30,463 bases of DNA from Entrophospora sp. SA101 (lineage: Eukaryota; Glomeromycota; Glomeromycetes; Entrophosporales; Entrophosporaceae): assembly GCA_958430865.1 (NCBI GenBank), contig CAUDNR010004349.1:1-30463 (forward strand), given 5' to 3'. This document shows positions 20,187 to 28,664 of the stretch, piece after piece. The stretch's first letter is position 1; the number at the start of each line of letters is the position of its first letter. The notes beneath the pieces are model-generated. The model was not told the DNA's origin. It saw only the letters and a list, made by a program, of their open reading frames with translations, and searched no databases. The position numbers and the translations under genes were made by a program.

Positions 20187-20960
20187 ATGAAGTACTATTA
20201 TGTATATCATATCGATGAAGTTAAACCACCAAAAAAATCTTTAGATGATGAAGATGCCCCAAAGTGGCCATTCTATATGGAGGTTTTTGGAAGATCAAAC
20301 ACTGGTAAAACCAATATGGTGGTATATCTATTTTCCAGAGATAAATACTATGATATGAAAATGAAAAAAAACCAAATTGGTGAACGTCATATACATTGCA
20401 ATGATGTTGTATTAGTAAGCCACCATTCCAATGAACCCAAATATCGATTACTTCGAAATTTCTATAAGAAAATAGCAGATCGTTCCAAACCATACTATGA
20501 GGACGTTACATTTACTGCAATTACCCCTGATAAAATCCCAGATCTGAAACAGTACAAAAATCCAAAAAGACGTACAGTATATATTTTTGAGGATGTGTGT
20601 ACTGAACCCCAGTCAATTCAAAATCATATCATCCCATTTTTTACCAGAGGTCACCATAGCAATATTTCTGCAATATATATTTCACATAAATTCACTCAAA
20701 TGCCAAAAATCCTTCATGAAAATTCAACCCATCTTGTAATATTTGATGGTGGGGGGTCTACAGAAGATATTGCACGAATTATAAGACAATACATAGAAAA
20801 AGATCCACGCAAAGCTTCTAGAGTTATCAATAACTATTTGCGAAATCGTGAATTCATTGTCTTCAACACCACTGTACCAATCTCCGATCCTATGTCCATC
20901 AGAGTCGGATGGATGAATCCTCTAGATCTGGAAAAAGAGATCAAGTTATTGACCGCATAA
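20187..20960 (+). CDS. A32-like genome-packaging ATPase (FtsK/HerA superfamily), 257 aa
   Basis: The ATPase that pumps DNA into capsids in Polintons, virophages, adenovirus-like and large DNA viruses. Walker A is GRSNTGKT (about 35-42) and Walker B is VYIFEDV (131-137). A TRGHHSNISAIYISHKF segment follows, matching the Arg-His and sensor strand seen after Walker B in A32 relatives. The start is taken at the ATG at 20187; an in-frame GTG further upstream is not a credible eukaryotic start. Length and motif order fit the family (about 220-300 aa). The frame is intact, in contrast to the neighbouring integrase. With the integrase it identifies the region as Polinton/Maverick-derived. An AATAAAG sequence follows the stop at 20960. 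Confidence 0.87.
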   Translation: MKYYYVYHIDEVKPPKKSLDDEDAPKWPFYMEVFGRSNTGKTNMVVYLFSRDKYYDMKMKKNQIGERHIHCNDVVLVSHHSNEPKYRLLRNFYKKIADRSKPYYEDVTFTAITPDKIPDLKQYKNPKRRTVYIFEDVCTEPQSIQNHIIPFFTRGHHSNISAIYISHKFTQMPKILHENSTHLVIFDGGGSTEDIARIIRQYIEKDPRKASRVINNYLRNREFIVFNTTVPISDPMSIRVGWMNPLDLEKEIKLLTA

Positions 20961-20999
20961 TAAAGATATGTGTCTCAACACTGGCTTCGCTATACATTA

Positions 21000-21569
21000 T
21001 TATCGAGAATTTTTAGTGAAACTAGCTCCGCTAAGCTTAAATAACGTATCTTCCGCCTCCTGCAGTTGCAACTTCATTTTCTCAATCTCAAATCGCAATT
21101 TCTTATTTGCATTAACCTGTTCCTCATAATCTCTAGTGACGCCTTGCATGAATTTTCCAAATGTATCTACATTATATTTAAGCAATTGCTGATGAAAAAT
21201 ATTAAGCCCTTTTTTGACCCGACGATTAATCTCTTCCTCATGATCACGCATACAAATTGGAGTAATATTTATTTTGGGAGAAATGGCACTTTGTGCCTGG
21301 GTCTGAGTTTCCTTATTGTTCATATCTATGTTATATATATATGATAAATTTTCAAGTAAGGGTTTCCGACGCTGTCGTTGTTTTCTATTCTTATAATTCA
21401 GAATTTCACGATCAATCTTTTTTTCTATTTCTGGATAAATACCACTAGCTTGTTCTATAGTAATAGGGTATTTCCCTGTTGTGAGGCTTTTCCATATATT
21501 CCATTGTATCGATGGGCAAAGTTCAGTAAGTTTACCCAAATAATATGGATTGAAAGGAGGATTTCCCAT
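21000..21569 (-). CDS. Coiled-coil protein, 189 aa
   Basis: Begins MGNPPFNPYYLGKLTELCPS. A basic stretch follows (YKNRKQRQRRKPLLENL, about 60-77), then a helical second half with RDHEEEINRRVKKGLNIFHQ and NKKLRFEIEKMKLQLQEAED (about 108-175). No Cys/His clusters and no membrane segment. It is convergent with the ATPase gene, with 39 bases between. A degraded copy of its middle part lies upstream at 21660-21755. I do not recognise the family; the basic patch and coiled coil would suit a nucleic-acid-binding virion or scaffold protein, which is speculation. Confidence 0.72.
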   Translation of the reverse strand: MGNPPFNPYYLGKLTELCPSIQWNIWKSLTTGKYPITIEQASGIYPEIEKKIDREILNYKNRKQRQRRKPLLENLSYIYNIDMNNKETQTQAQSAISPKINITPICMRDHEEEINRRVKKGLNIFHQQLLKYNVDTFGKFMQGVTRDYEEQVNANKKLRFEIEKMKLQLQEAEDTLFKLSGASFTKNSR

Positions 21570-22316
21570 GAGTGGTATAGTATTATTACGAAATAAATAA
21601 TTCTCAAAATTCCAGGAATTCGAAAAATACAGAACAAAAAAATACCATTAATCCCTAGTGATAATCTAGCATGAATTTTCCAAACGTCTCCTGAGCAATT
21701 GCTGAGATAAAATATCAAGCCCTTTCTTAACCTGATGATCGATTTCCAAAAGTGTACCCCAAAGTCGATCATCAACACTTGTGGACAATGATCATGATTG
21801 TTACATTTTGGAAGGAAGTCAAATCATTGGTGATGATGATCACGATTACTACGTGTCGGAGTCTGAATACACACGCCTGAAAGTCTGACTTTTGTGCCCA
21901 GTCATTGATGGGGTGTAAGCAAAGTGAAAAAATAATGATTTATGGAATATATATATATATATAATCTTTTAAGAATCTAAACCATGTGCGGTTAATCCAA
22001 TTTTAGGGTTCCCTGCATATAGTCGCACAAGACATCAACTGACCATATTTGCACGATGTAGATGTTCTATGAACTTAGCCAAATTAGTTTGATGACATGA
22101 AACCTAGATGTTGCAAAATTTAATAACAATATTTTCGGTTTACATGGGAATCTGGTACAAAAAAAAGATACCAGCCCTCAAGGGGTATCGAAATAAAGTC
22201 TAAAGTACTAGCCCTCAAGGAATACCTTAGGTGATTTTATTTTAAAATATATATGAATAAGTTATACATTAATAAATAGATTAAATCGAATAAATGATAT
22301 GTTATAATAAATTAAG
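21570..22316. other. Gene-free region with a degraded partial duplication
   Basis: Positions 21660-21755 resemble 21141-21236 (GCATGAATTTTCCAAA, then GCAATTGCTGA, then AAGCCCTTT) with an internal deletion. It is therefore a decayed partial copy of the neighbouring coiled-coil gene; read on the minus strand it gives QVKKGLDILSQQLL against RVKKGLNIFHQQLL in the intact gene. The remainder is non-coding, with an (AT)n tract at 21950-21964 and two AGCCCTCAAGG words (22172 and 22209), the first inside a GATACC/GGTATC hairpin. Confidence 0.65.
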
Positions 22317-22982
22317 CTATACATTGTTAATTTGTCGCATTTCTTCACGAACCGCCCATAATAACTGATAATGTAATGCTAATTCGGTAGCACACATACC
22401 TTCGGGTCTGAAGAAAATTTCTAACCATTTTCTCTGTATAATTCTACATGCTCGAATTTTTCTACCGATTTCTCTTGCACGCTTAACCTTCTTGATAGCA
22501 TTGGACATCCATAATTCATATCGATGCAATGCATACTCATTATCGAAATTATATTTCGAAATAGATTTTTGCTTGATTTTCAAGTACTCATCATAACTTA
22601 CTCCACAATAATAATTTCCTGTACAATGAGAATCCCAATGCCTTTCCATTCCTATGTGGTTATAATTTCCAATATTTTTAGTTCGTTTACCGGTATATAC
22701 TAATTGATTACAAGAGAAACAGATAGCAATACCAATTTCAGGTGCATAGCTTTTATAAAATCCATTAACCTCAGACCAATATGTTATTAATTTTCTGGCT
22801 TCAAGATATTTTTTACTATTGGTAGGTAGAAGATCATTCTCTCTGAAATATTGTAAGCGAGAGCAAATTCGGTTCACCCATTCGGTAGGAGTCTCATTCG
22901 ATAAAACAATACCCATCTCCAGAATTTCATCCCATTCAGCATCGGTACAATTGGTTCCACGTCTTTCACTTAAGCTAGTCAT
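22317..22982 (-). CDS. Zinc-finger protein with IQ-like C terminus, 221 aa
   Basis: A C-x2-C pair (C88, C91 in ICFSCNQ) followed after 23 residues by H-x3-H-C (H115, H119, C120 in GMERHWDSHC) forms a BED/C2H2-like zinc-binding unit. The C terminus contains GRKIRACRIIQRKWLEIFFR, an IQ-like amphipathic basic helix, then CATELALHYQLLWAVREEMR. I have the impression that this last block is a recurrent tail in Rhizophagus proteins; that is unverified. The start is the ATG at 22982; an in-frame TTG three codons upstream is not used. TATAAA occurs about 20 bases upstream of the ATG on this strand. The function is unknown; DNA or RNA binding is plausible. Confidence 0.72.
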   Translation of the reverse strand: MTSLSERRGTNCTDAEWDEILEMGIVLSNETPTEWVNRICSRLQYFRENDLLPTNSKKYLEARKLITYWSEVNGFYKSYAPEIGIAICFSCNQLVYTGKRTKNIGNYNHIGMERHWDSHCTGNYYCGVSYDEYLKIKQKSISKYNFDNEYALHRYELWMSNAIKKVKRAREIGRKIRACRIIQRKWLEIFFRPEGMCATELALHYQLLWAVREEMRQINNV

Positions 22983-23093
22983 TTTATACAAACTATTTAT
23001 AGTGTTTTTCGAAATTATGTGATTATGTCGAATTTAAGGATTTAGACCTATTAGATTTAATAACTTTATACTCTAGAATAATACGATTCAATT

Positions 23094-23264
23094 TTAGTCC
23101 AGATGCTCGAAGAGCGCCCCATAGGGCCTGGATTCTCCAACCATCTCTTCAAGAGTGTTATATTCGCCATATTTTGTGGGGGTATTTGTGATGGGAATGA
23201 GTGAGATGTACATGTATATTGGTTGTAGTAAGATATAATGATAGAACCAGGTTTATTTTTCGTG
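23094..23264 (-). pseudogene. Short coding remnant, 57 codons
   Basis: One minus-strand frame reads YMYISLIPITNTPTKYGEYN and then EEMVGESRPYGALFEHLD before a TAA at 23096-23094. Its composition is protein-like and unlike the surrounding AT-rich DNA. The first ATG in it is at 23213, leaving only 39 residues, and the upstream border is a TAA. The open frame at 23066-23281 overlaps it in another phase and looks less like protein. Probably the 3' end of a lost gene; family unknown. Confidence 0.3.
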
Positions 23265-23353
23265 AAAAAATAACGATTCATATAATTATTTGAGTCTTTG
23301 TTCCACGAGATTAATTTGTGATACCGCTAAATTATTTTCTCACTATATAGATT

Positions 23354-23706
23354 ATGGAATTAATAAAACTGTATATAGCTTTACCGATAAGAAAAAATAC
23401 AAATGAGACTCAAAATGATATGAATGAGGAGAGTTTATTGTTCTTTATCAGTAACAATATCAAAATTCATATGTCACGGAACTTGAGATCTTCACCATTT
23501 CCGAGATCGCCAAAATTTGTCTTATTTTTTATTCTACAAAAGCGATCGTCATTCTGAAAGGTTTAATTCCCATAAAAGGTGAAATATATTCAGTTCTTGG
23601 CGCTTGTGATTCTAATAGAATTGCTTTACGAAGAAAGGATCTGGCAAATGGTTGGGGTAACATAATTACTAATCATGTAATTTTTTTTCTAGCGAGTAGT
23701 GAATGA
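23354..23706 (+). pseudogene. Small gene with a frameshift, family unknown
   Basis: The frame from the ATG at 23354 gives MELIKLYIALPIRKNTNETQ and runs to about 23455, after which its residues turn low-complexity. From 23454 to 23706 another frame (+2 relative) gives YVTELEIFTISEIAKICLIF and continues AIVILKGLIPIKGEIYSVLG, then LRRKDLANGWGNIITNHVIF, to TGA at 23704-23706. The two parts join near 23455 by a one- or two-base frame change without a usable intron. Together they would be about 117 residues. Best read as a gene inactivated by a small indel, or as two overlapping short ORFs. Confidence 0.45.
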
Positions 23707-23863
23707 AGCGATATAAATAAACTGGATTTGTGAGGCATCATTTCTTATCTTTTCGCAATTTTTATAAGGTAACATGTTTGGTTTGCTGGTGTTCATTATG
23801 CATTATTTGCAATAAGGACTCATCCATTGTAAATGAATTTTTACCTATCTAGGAAACGTGAAA

Positions 23864-24178
23864 ATGGCCAACAATATCACTCTCAATTGTATTGTTATTC
23901 TTAATAACCCAGATAATCAACTTTCAGCCAATAACGTTTCCCTCAAAATTATAATTTCCAGAAATGAGACTGTTGATAATCTCCAAACTGCAATTCAGAA
24001 TCAGTTAGAATCTAACATTCCTCTTGATATTCGTCAAATTTGTCATCCTGGACCTGTAGACGAAAGACGCATGCGATCACCAGCTCTAATCTCTAGTTTT
24101 TTCAATGGGGATCCTCCTGAAAATGTATATCACATTGTTGCATACGCCAATAGCGGAGCTAGTGTCATAGACACATAA
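23864..24178 (+). CDS. Stand-alone Crinkler-type (CRN) N-terminal header, 104 aa
   Basis: MANNITLNCIVILNNPD begins a ubiquitin-like header typical of Crinkler proteins: an ITLNC strand, then LKIIISRNETVDNLQTAIQN (equivalent to the V-K-I-x-K-x-x-T-V-x-D-L-K-x-x-I-K of CRNs), and near the end PALISSFFNGDPPENVYHIV, matching the final L-x-x-I-S-x-x-F-P-x-x-x-H-I-I-V strand. In CRNs this header is followed by a variable C-terminal domain such as a nuclease or kinase; here the stop comes 13 codons later, so the header stands alone. The start is the ATG at 23864 (an in-frame GTG two codons earlier is ignored). Whether it is secreted or acts inside the fungus is unknown; no signal peptide is seen. 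Confidence 0.7.
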   Translation: MANNITLNCIVILNNPDNQLSANNVSLKIIISRNETVDNLQTAIQNQLESNIPLDIRQICHPGPVDERRMRSPALISSFFNGDPPENVYHIVAYANSGASVIDT

Positions 24179-24419
24179 TTATTTTTTTTATTTACGTCTG
24201 CAGTATGTAACTGCGATATGATTTTTTTTTAATTTTTATGTTGTTATTTCGGTAACATTTTTTATATATCAATAAAGCAAGGTTCTATGTAACCATTTGT
24301 CTCGATCAGAATTATGTGGATGTCCATGCTTTATTTTTATTAAAATCAGTTTGCTAGAAAAAAAAATTGAATATGTCTAATACTTTGATATAATACGTCA
24401 TTATAAATAGGATATTAAT

Positions 24420-24650
24420 ATGTCTCGCAAATCTAGAAATAACAGACGTAAAACTCAAGGTAAATTTACCACGAATCCTAAGCAGTATATACAATATCAA
24501 AACCAGAATAAATATATGCACGTTATGGAAGGAGAACATATAATTATCATAAACAGAAATACTCAAGATACGAAAGCGGTATTTGACTATGAAGAGGTAT
24601 GTAGATATCTCAAAGCGAATAATCTCGATTCAAATATTCTCAGCATGTAG
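24420..24650 (+). CDS. Small basic protein, 76 aa
   Basis: Starts MSRKSRNNRRKTQGKFTTNP, a strongly basic tail, then a compact region HVMEGEHIIIINRNTQ and DTKAVFDYEEVCRYLKANNL with alternating strand and helix character, ending NILSM. The basic N terminus would suit nucleic-acid binding or nuclear import. It lies on the same strand as the CRN-like header, 241 bases downstream. I do not know the family. The composition (not low-complexity, well-placed ATG) supports a real gene. Confidence 0.5.
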   Translation: MSRKSRNNRRKTQGKFTTNPKQYIQYQNQNKYMHVMEGEHIIIINRNTQDTKAVFDYEEVCRYLKANNLDSNILSM

Positions 24651-24917
24651 TGGAAAATTATCGGATATGTGTAATAATTAATTAGCTTATTTTTTCCAGA
24701 AAAATTGGTGATCATTAATGTAAGAGTAAATTCAATTATACATGCGAATCAACTTTCCAGGTACATAAAAAAAATATGACAATTAGTTTTCTTCATAATG
24801 CATTGAGTTTCTTTTCCGCGTCTTACACATATTAAAAATGTGTACAAAAAATATATCGACTAATTTATTAATAAACAGATATATATATATGACAACTTGA
24901 TAACAACTGTCTATTTT
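24651..24917. other. Intergenic region, no gene seen
   Basis: AT-rich spacer between a plus-strand and a minus-strand 3' end. It contains an ATATATATAT tract near 24880 and nothing else recognised. Confidence 0.5.
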
Positions 24918-27003
24918 TTAGGGGGAACTGACAGTTGAACTACTTTCTTCTTTTCGACTCGATTTATTAGATGGAGGTGCATTATATAACAAACTAATAT
25001 TAACTAACAGAATATTCCGTAAAATTAATAAAGATTCCACAAAGTTTGCTACCATAGATGAAGTCGAATGTTGGACTGGTATTTCTGCTTCATGGAGATG
25101 GTAATAGCGATGCACACCATGTAAATCCCTAATAAGAACATTTAAATATATTTTTCTTCCCGCTATTTGTACTCCAATTATTCCAAATTCATTCTTGATA
25201 GGTTTACAAGTTTTGCGGACCCAAAACATGCCATCGTTTGCCTCTCTCCATAGTTTTACCCCATCATCACTTTCTTTTTGCGCTGTACACGATAAATGTG
25301 AGCATTCAGTGTAGACCAATTCATAGTATTTATCCCTATGTCTTATTACGAACATAATATCAGGTCGCTTTCCTGATCGGCCACCCCCTCTCCTATCTGC
25401 ACTGGCACTACTCTGTCGTTCAAAATTGCTAAGAAATGAAGATCTCCATAAAGGAAGACCTTTTAACGAGGCACAAATTGCAGGCAAGATTATATTAGTA
25501 ACATAAGTACCTTCATTTAATTTTTCTACAAAATTGGACCTAAATGCAGGGTTTATCCAAGCATCGTGCCTAATGATAAGATTATTTAATGAGTATATTC
25601 TTTTAACAGAACTCCCAAAACTCGATAATTTTATATATCCAGATTGGAATACTCACAATGTATCTAGAATCCTTTCAGCAACGTTAGCAAGCTCTTCATT
25701 AGTTTCCTTCCACATCCCATCGTGTAAAAGCTTTTGTGGTAATCTGAATCCAATATCATCGGTAAAATTTTGCACAAATTCATTACATTTCCTCTGCACT
25801 ATTGATGGAAGGGAGGGCGTCATACGCTGAAGCGGTTCCTAATAAATTAATGTTTTGTAATGCTTTTTGTGAGTAATTCAATGAAATAATATGGAGATTC
25901 GATCTGGTGCTGATCCTATCTTCCCGGGAAAATCAGACCTTACGAGTTTATAATACCAACCATAAATATATTTCGCAATTCATCTGGCAAGAGACGTATA
26001 ATATCTGAATCATCACTAATAATTTGATTTGCCAGAGGGTCATTCCAAGGAAGTTCTGAAACTGTGACCTCCCCAATTCTCCTATACAATTCCAAAGATA
26101 GCGCCGATGTGTCTTTTTTCAATTTTCTCTTCAACTTAATTATATTTTCCGAGATTTCTTCTGAATTAAGGATTTCCTCATCTATTGTTACTGCTCCGAT
26201 ATTTTTCAAACTACGAACGATTTTGTAAGAGACTTTAAACTAGTGCAGATATAAATTGTTAGTTTGGAATTCCAAATTAATGCTGAAATATTTCAAAGGG
26301 CGCATGCGCTGTCAGATTATAACCAAAGCTCTCTCTTTGTGAGGTTAGCTACTCCATCACGCGGATAGAACTTTGTGTGATACTAAATTATCAACATAAA
26401 ACCAAGCATAGGCTTTCAACTTAAACATTCCTCCCCCGGTGAGGAATTTCCTGGCGTGGGACTAAATGGAATGCCTAAGCTGACATGATTGTTTTTTCGA
26501 AGGTATCACTTCTGCACTTCATCATTCAAAAATATTAATATAGATATATCTTTAATGACTTACTTCTGAGAGAATTTCAAGTAGAGAGTCACATAATGTG
26601 AAGAAGCTCTGTTATAATTAATATTAGCGGATGCTACAGCTTGTTCTATAAGACTTCTTAATTCGCCTTCGCTCGCCCACGGATTCTCTTTCATTGCTAA
26701 ATAAATAACGGAACCCGCTGTTATATCTCCTTCTTCAGCAGTTGTTAGGAAATTATAGATTTTGGTAAATAATACGGTAGGCATGTTTAAGTTAAATTCA
26801 AATATAAATCTTGAATTAATTGAATTAACGATAATAAAAATCAAAAGGCAATTAATGCCCATAAACTCGATATACTTCCCTTTTAAACGTTTTCCTTCTA
26901 TATCTTCCTCTGGATCTATCGAATGAATAATAATGCAGAGAGATAAAGCAATGCGAATGTATTTACGCCAAAAAATTCCCTTACAAAGAAAAAGTATGTA
27001 CAT
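24918..27003 (-). CDS. Multi-exon gene with nuclease-like C-terminal half, four exons
   Basis: Best model: exon A 27003 (or from the ATG at 26784) to 26564, B 26210-25961, C 25838-25657, D 25569-24918, phases consistent, giving 507 aa (434 aa from 26784). A reads MPTVLFTKIYNFL and SVIYLAMKENPWASEGELR. B reads IGAVTIDEEILNSEEI, ALSLELYRRIGEVTV and LLPDELRNIF. C reads SIVQRKCNEFVQNFTDDIGF. D reads LHDAWINPAF, SGKRPDIMF and YYELVYTECSHLSC. In D, the Pro-Asp followed by Glu-Leu-x-x-x-Glu resembles a PD-(D/E)XK nuclease core, with no clear catalytic Lys. The intron in C-D (25656-25570, GTGAGT...TTAG) is convincing. The B-C donor (ATG/GTTGGT) and the acceptor of B are less certain. Exon A upstream of 26784 is hydrophobic and may contain another intron. 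I believe this is an expanded Rhizophagus family, from memory only. Function unknown. Confidence 0.6.
26211..26563 (-). other. Unusually long intron with foreign-looking GC-richer segment
   Basis: Between exons A and B the model needs a 353-base intron, while the other two introns are 122 and 87. Its centre (about 26290-26480) is GC-richer than the flanks and holds an ATTCCTC...GAGGAAT hairpin (26427-26447) and CGCATGCG (26301-26308). This suggests a short repeat inserted into an ordinary intron. No coding frame is seen in it. Confidence 0.45.
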
Positions 27004-27240
27004 GAGGTAATTAATCGAATTTGGTTAATCACACAAATAAATCATGCAGGGTCAGGTGGTAGCACGCATTGAAATAAGAATAACTTTCATTACACAGCCT
27101 CATTTATCATTTATCACATTTGGAAATTTATATGCAATTGGTTAATCAAACTTTATTTATATGATATAAAAAATTGCCAAAGTTGTAGACCGTGACCCAA
27201 TGTCACGATTGCCTTATAACATCACATAATTAAAGAAAAT

Positions 27241-28254
27241 TTAAGTTCCAGTATCCTTTCTAACCTGAGATGCTACATATTTGATATTGTCCAAACTTAA
27301 ATTCGAAATAGATGATGCCGTAAATGTTTTTATTCGTTGGATATATACCATCCGTTGATTTTTATCATCATTAATACGGAAAAAAAGGTCATAAACCTTT
27401 CGAGCTCTTTCCGTTTTCTTTCGAATTGTAGGTTTGGAAATCTCCTTTGGGAGCTGATCTCTAACTTCATTATTAATCTTTTTCTGGGCTTCGTGTTCTG
27501 GCAGATCTTTATACTGGGTAAGACGTTTTTCTAATTCCTCCCCAAAGTAGTAATAACTTCTTATTAGTTCGTGACGCGCATTATCATTTTGTTTTTCAGC
27601 ATTAGAAATTTTTAAGTACAAATCGAAAAAAATCTTATTCTCGCTTCCTCGTGTGGATTCTCTTTGGAGTGCTTCCCTTTCCTTAACTTCAGAAATTCGT
27701 GGGATATCTGTGATCAATTCCTGGATAAGCCTTTTTAATATGCGAGAATCCTCGTCCTTAACCTGTTTCTTAACTTTTTTACTGGATGATTTTTCGGTGG
27801 AATCACTAGCCCGCTTTTTACTACTAAGATTGGGAGAGTTTTTGATTGGAGTATCTACCGATCCATCCGCATCATCATCCGCATCATCCATTTCCTCATC
27901 TTCTTGGATTACTTCTGTATTGAGATTACTCATCCTCCTAACTATCGATGAAGTACTTGACTGAGATGATTGTTGAGAAAACCTTCGTTCAGAGACCATG
28001 GGCTCGACAGATTTATTACAACCAGGAATAGGACATATATTTGAATCTGTAAGTGAAATTTTTTTCTCAATACAATATCTATGGTATGTGTGTCCACATG
28101 CGAGGATTGTAAATGGTTCATAGCTAACTGTTAAAATTTTTTTATCACATTCCGAGCATGGTGCTAGTTCAGTAACATCGATATTTTGGACAATTGTATG
28201 GTTGGTTTCTTTTAAAATATTCAGCGCGAAGATTTGGAGGTTAGAAAGAGACAT
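27241..28254 (-). CDS. RING-finger protein, 337 aa
   Basis: An N-terminal RING-like domain: C33-x2-C36, then LACGHTYHRYC giving C53, H55, H58, C61, and CPIPGC giving C74 and C79. The last pair is spaced x4 rather than the usual x2, a RING-H2 variant, so E3 ubiquitin ligase activity is likely but not certain. A Ser-rich linker follows (RRFSQQSSQSSTSSIVRRMS), an acidic block (EEMDDADDDADGS), a Lys-rich NLS-like block (SSKKVKKQVKDED), then a helical C-terminal domain with NKIFFDLYLKISNAEKQND, VRDQLPKEISKPTIRKKTER and ARKVYDLFFRI. This last domain resembles in pattern the C-terminal YLRKMTQKARTIYTLF block of the neighbouring gene at the right edge, suggesting related modules. Intronless, intact. 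Confidence 0.78.
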   Translation of the reverse strand: MSLSNLQIFALNILKETNHTIVQNIDVTELAPCSECDKKILTVSYEPFTILACGHTYHRYCIEKKISLTDSNICPIPGCNKSVEPMVSERRFSQQSSQSSTSSIVRRMSNLNTEVIQEDEEMDDADDDADGSVDTPIKNSPNLSSKKRASDSTEKSSSKKVKKQVKDEDSRILKRLIQELITDIPRISEVKEREALQRESTRGSENKIFFDLYLKISNAEKQNDNARHELIRSYYYFGEELEKRLTQYKDLPEHEAQKKINNEVRDQLPKEISKPTIRKKTERARKVYDLFFRINDDKNQRMVYIQRIKTFTASSISNLSLDNIKYVASQVRKDTGT

Positions 28255-28664
28255 GATAACAGTTTTATAATAAATCTTTATGGCAAATACACATTGTTTT
28301 ATAATACTAGTAGTTTCAATGGATCATTCTGTTAAAGATGCAAAACACTACAATCGATAAATTAGTAATTTATTCTCTATGGGCGATCTCAGACGATTTT
28401 CCTACAACATCATACATTAATTAAACGTTTCTATGGGCGATCCGTTACCTTTACCAATCATAATATTTGCATAATTTCTCTGATAGGTAGGCCCTCATTC
28501 GATGTCAAAAAATAAGCTCAATACACACCAAAGAAATGGTATTCGTGGAATCATGAATTTTTTTCTTGCAAAAGTGATCGGTGTGAAGAATCTTCACGCG
28601 CACATGATTTTTTTATTTTGAATAAATCTATGCCTTTTATTATATAAAAAAATTATTATCGATC
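28255..28664. promoter_or_regulatory. Divergent intergenic region with repeats and a palindromic element
   Basis: This 410-base gap lies between the RING gene (-) and the right-edge gene (+). It holds a 12 bp direct repeat CTATGGGCGATC at 28377-28388 and 28431-28442, 54 bases apart. An inverted repeat GTGAAGA-A-TCTTCAC lies at 28583-28597, within TGATCGG...CGCGCACATG, about 70 bases upstream of the plus-strand ATG. The same block recurs inside the downstream gene at 30001-30032. A TATATAAA sequence lies at 28642-28649, just before the ATG. Confidence 0.5.

Noticed and set aside
23066..23281. Minus-strand open frame of 71 codons
   Set aside because: Its residues look less protein-like than the overlapping frame with KYGEYN...SRPYGALFEHLD, which is recorded as a remnant instead.
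27653..27964. Plus-strand open frame of 103 codons
   Set aside because: Antisense shadow of the acidic and Ser-rich parts of the RING-finger gene.
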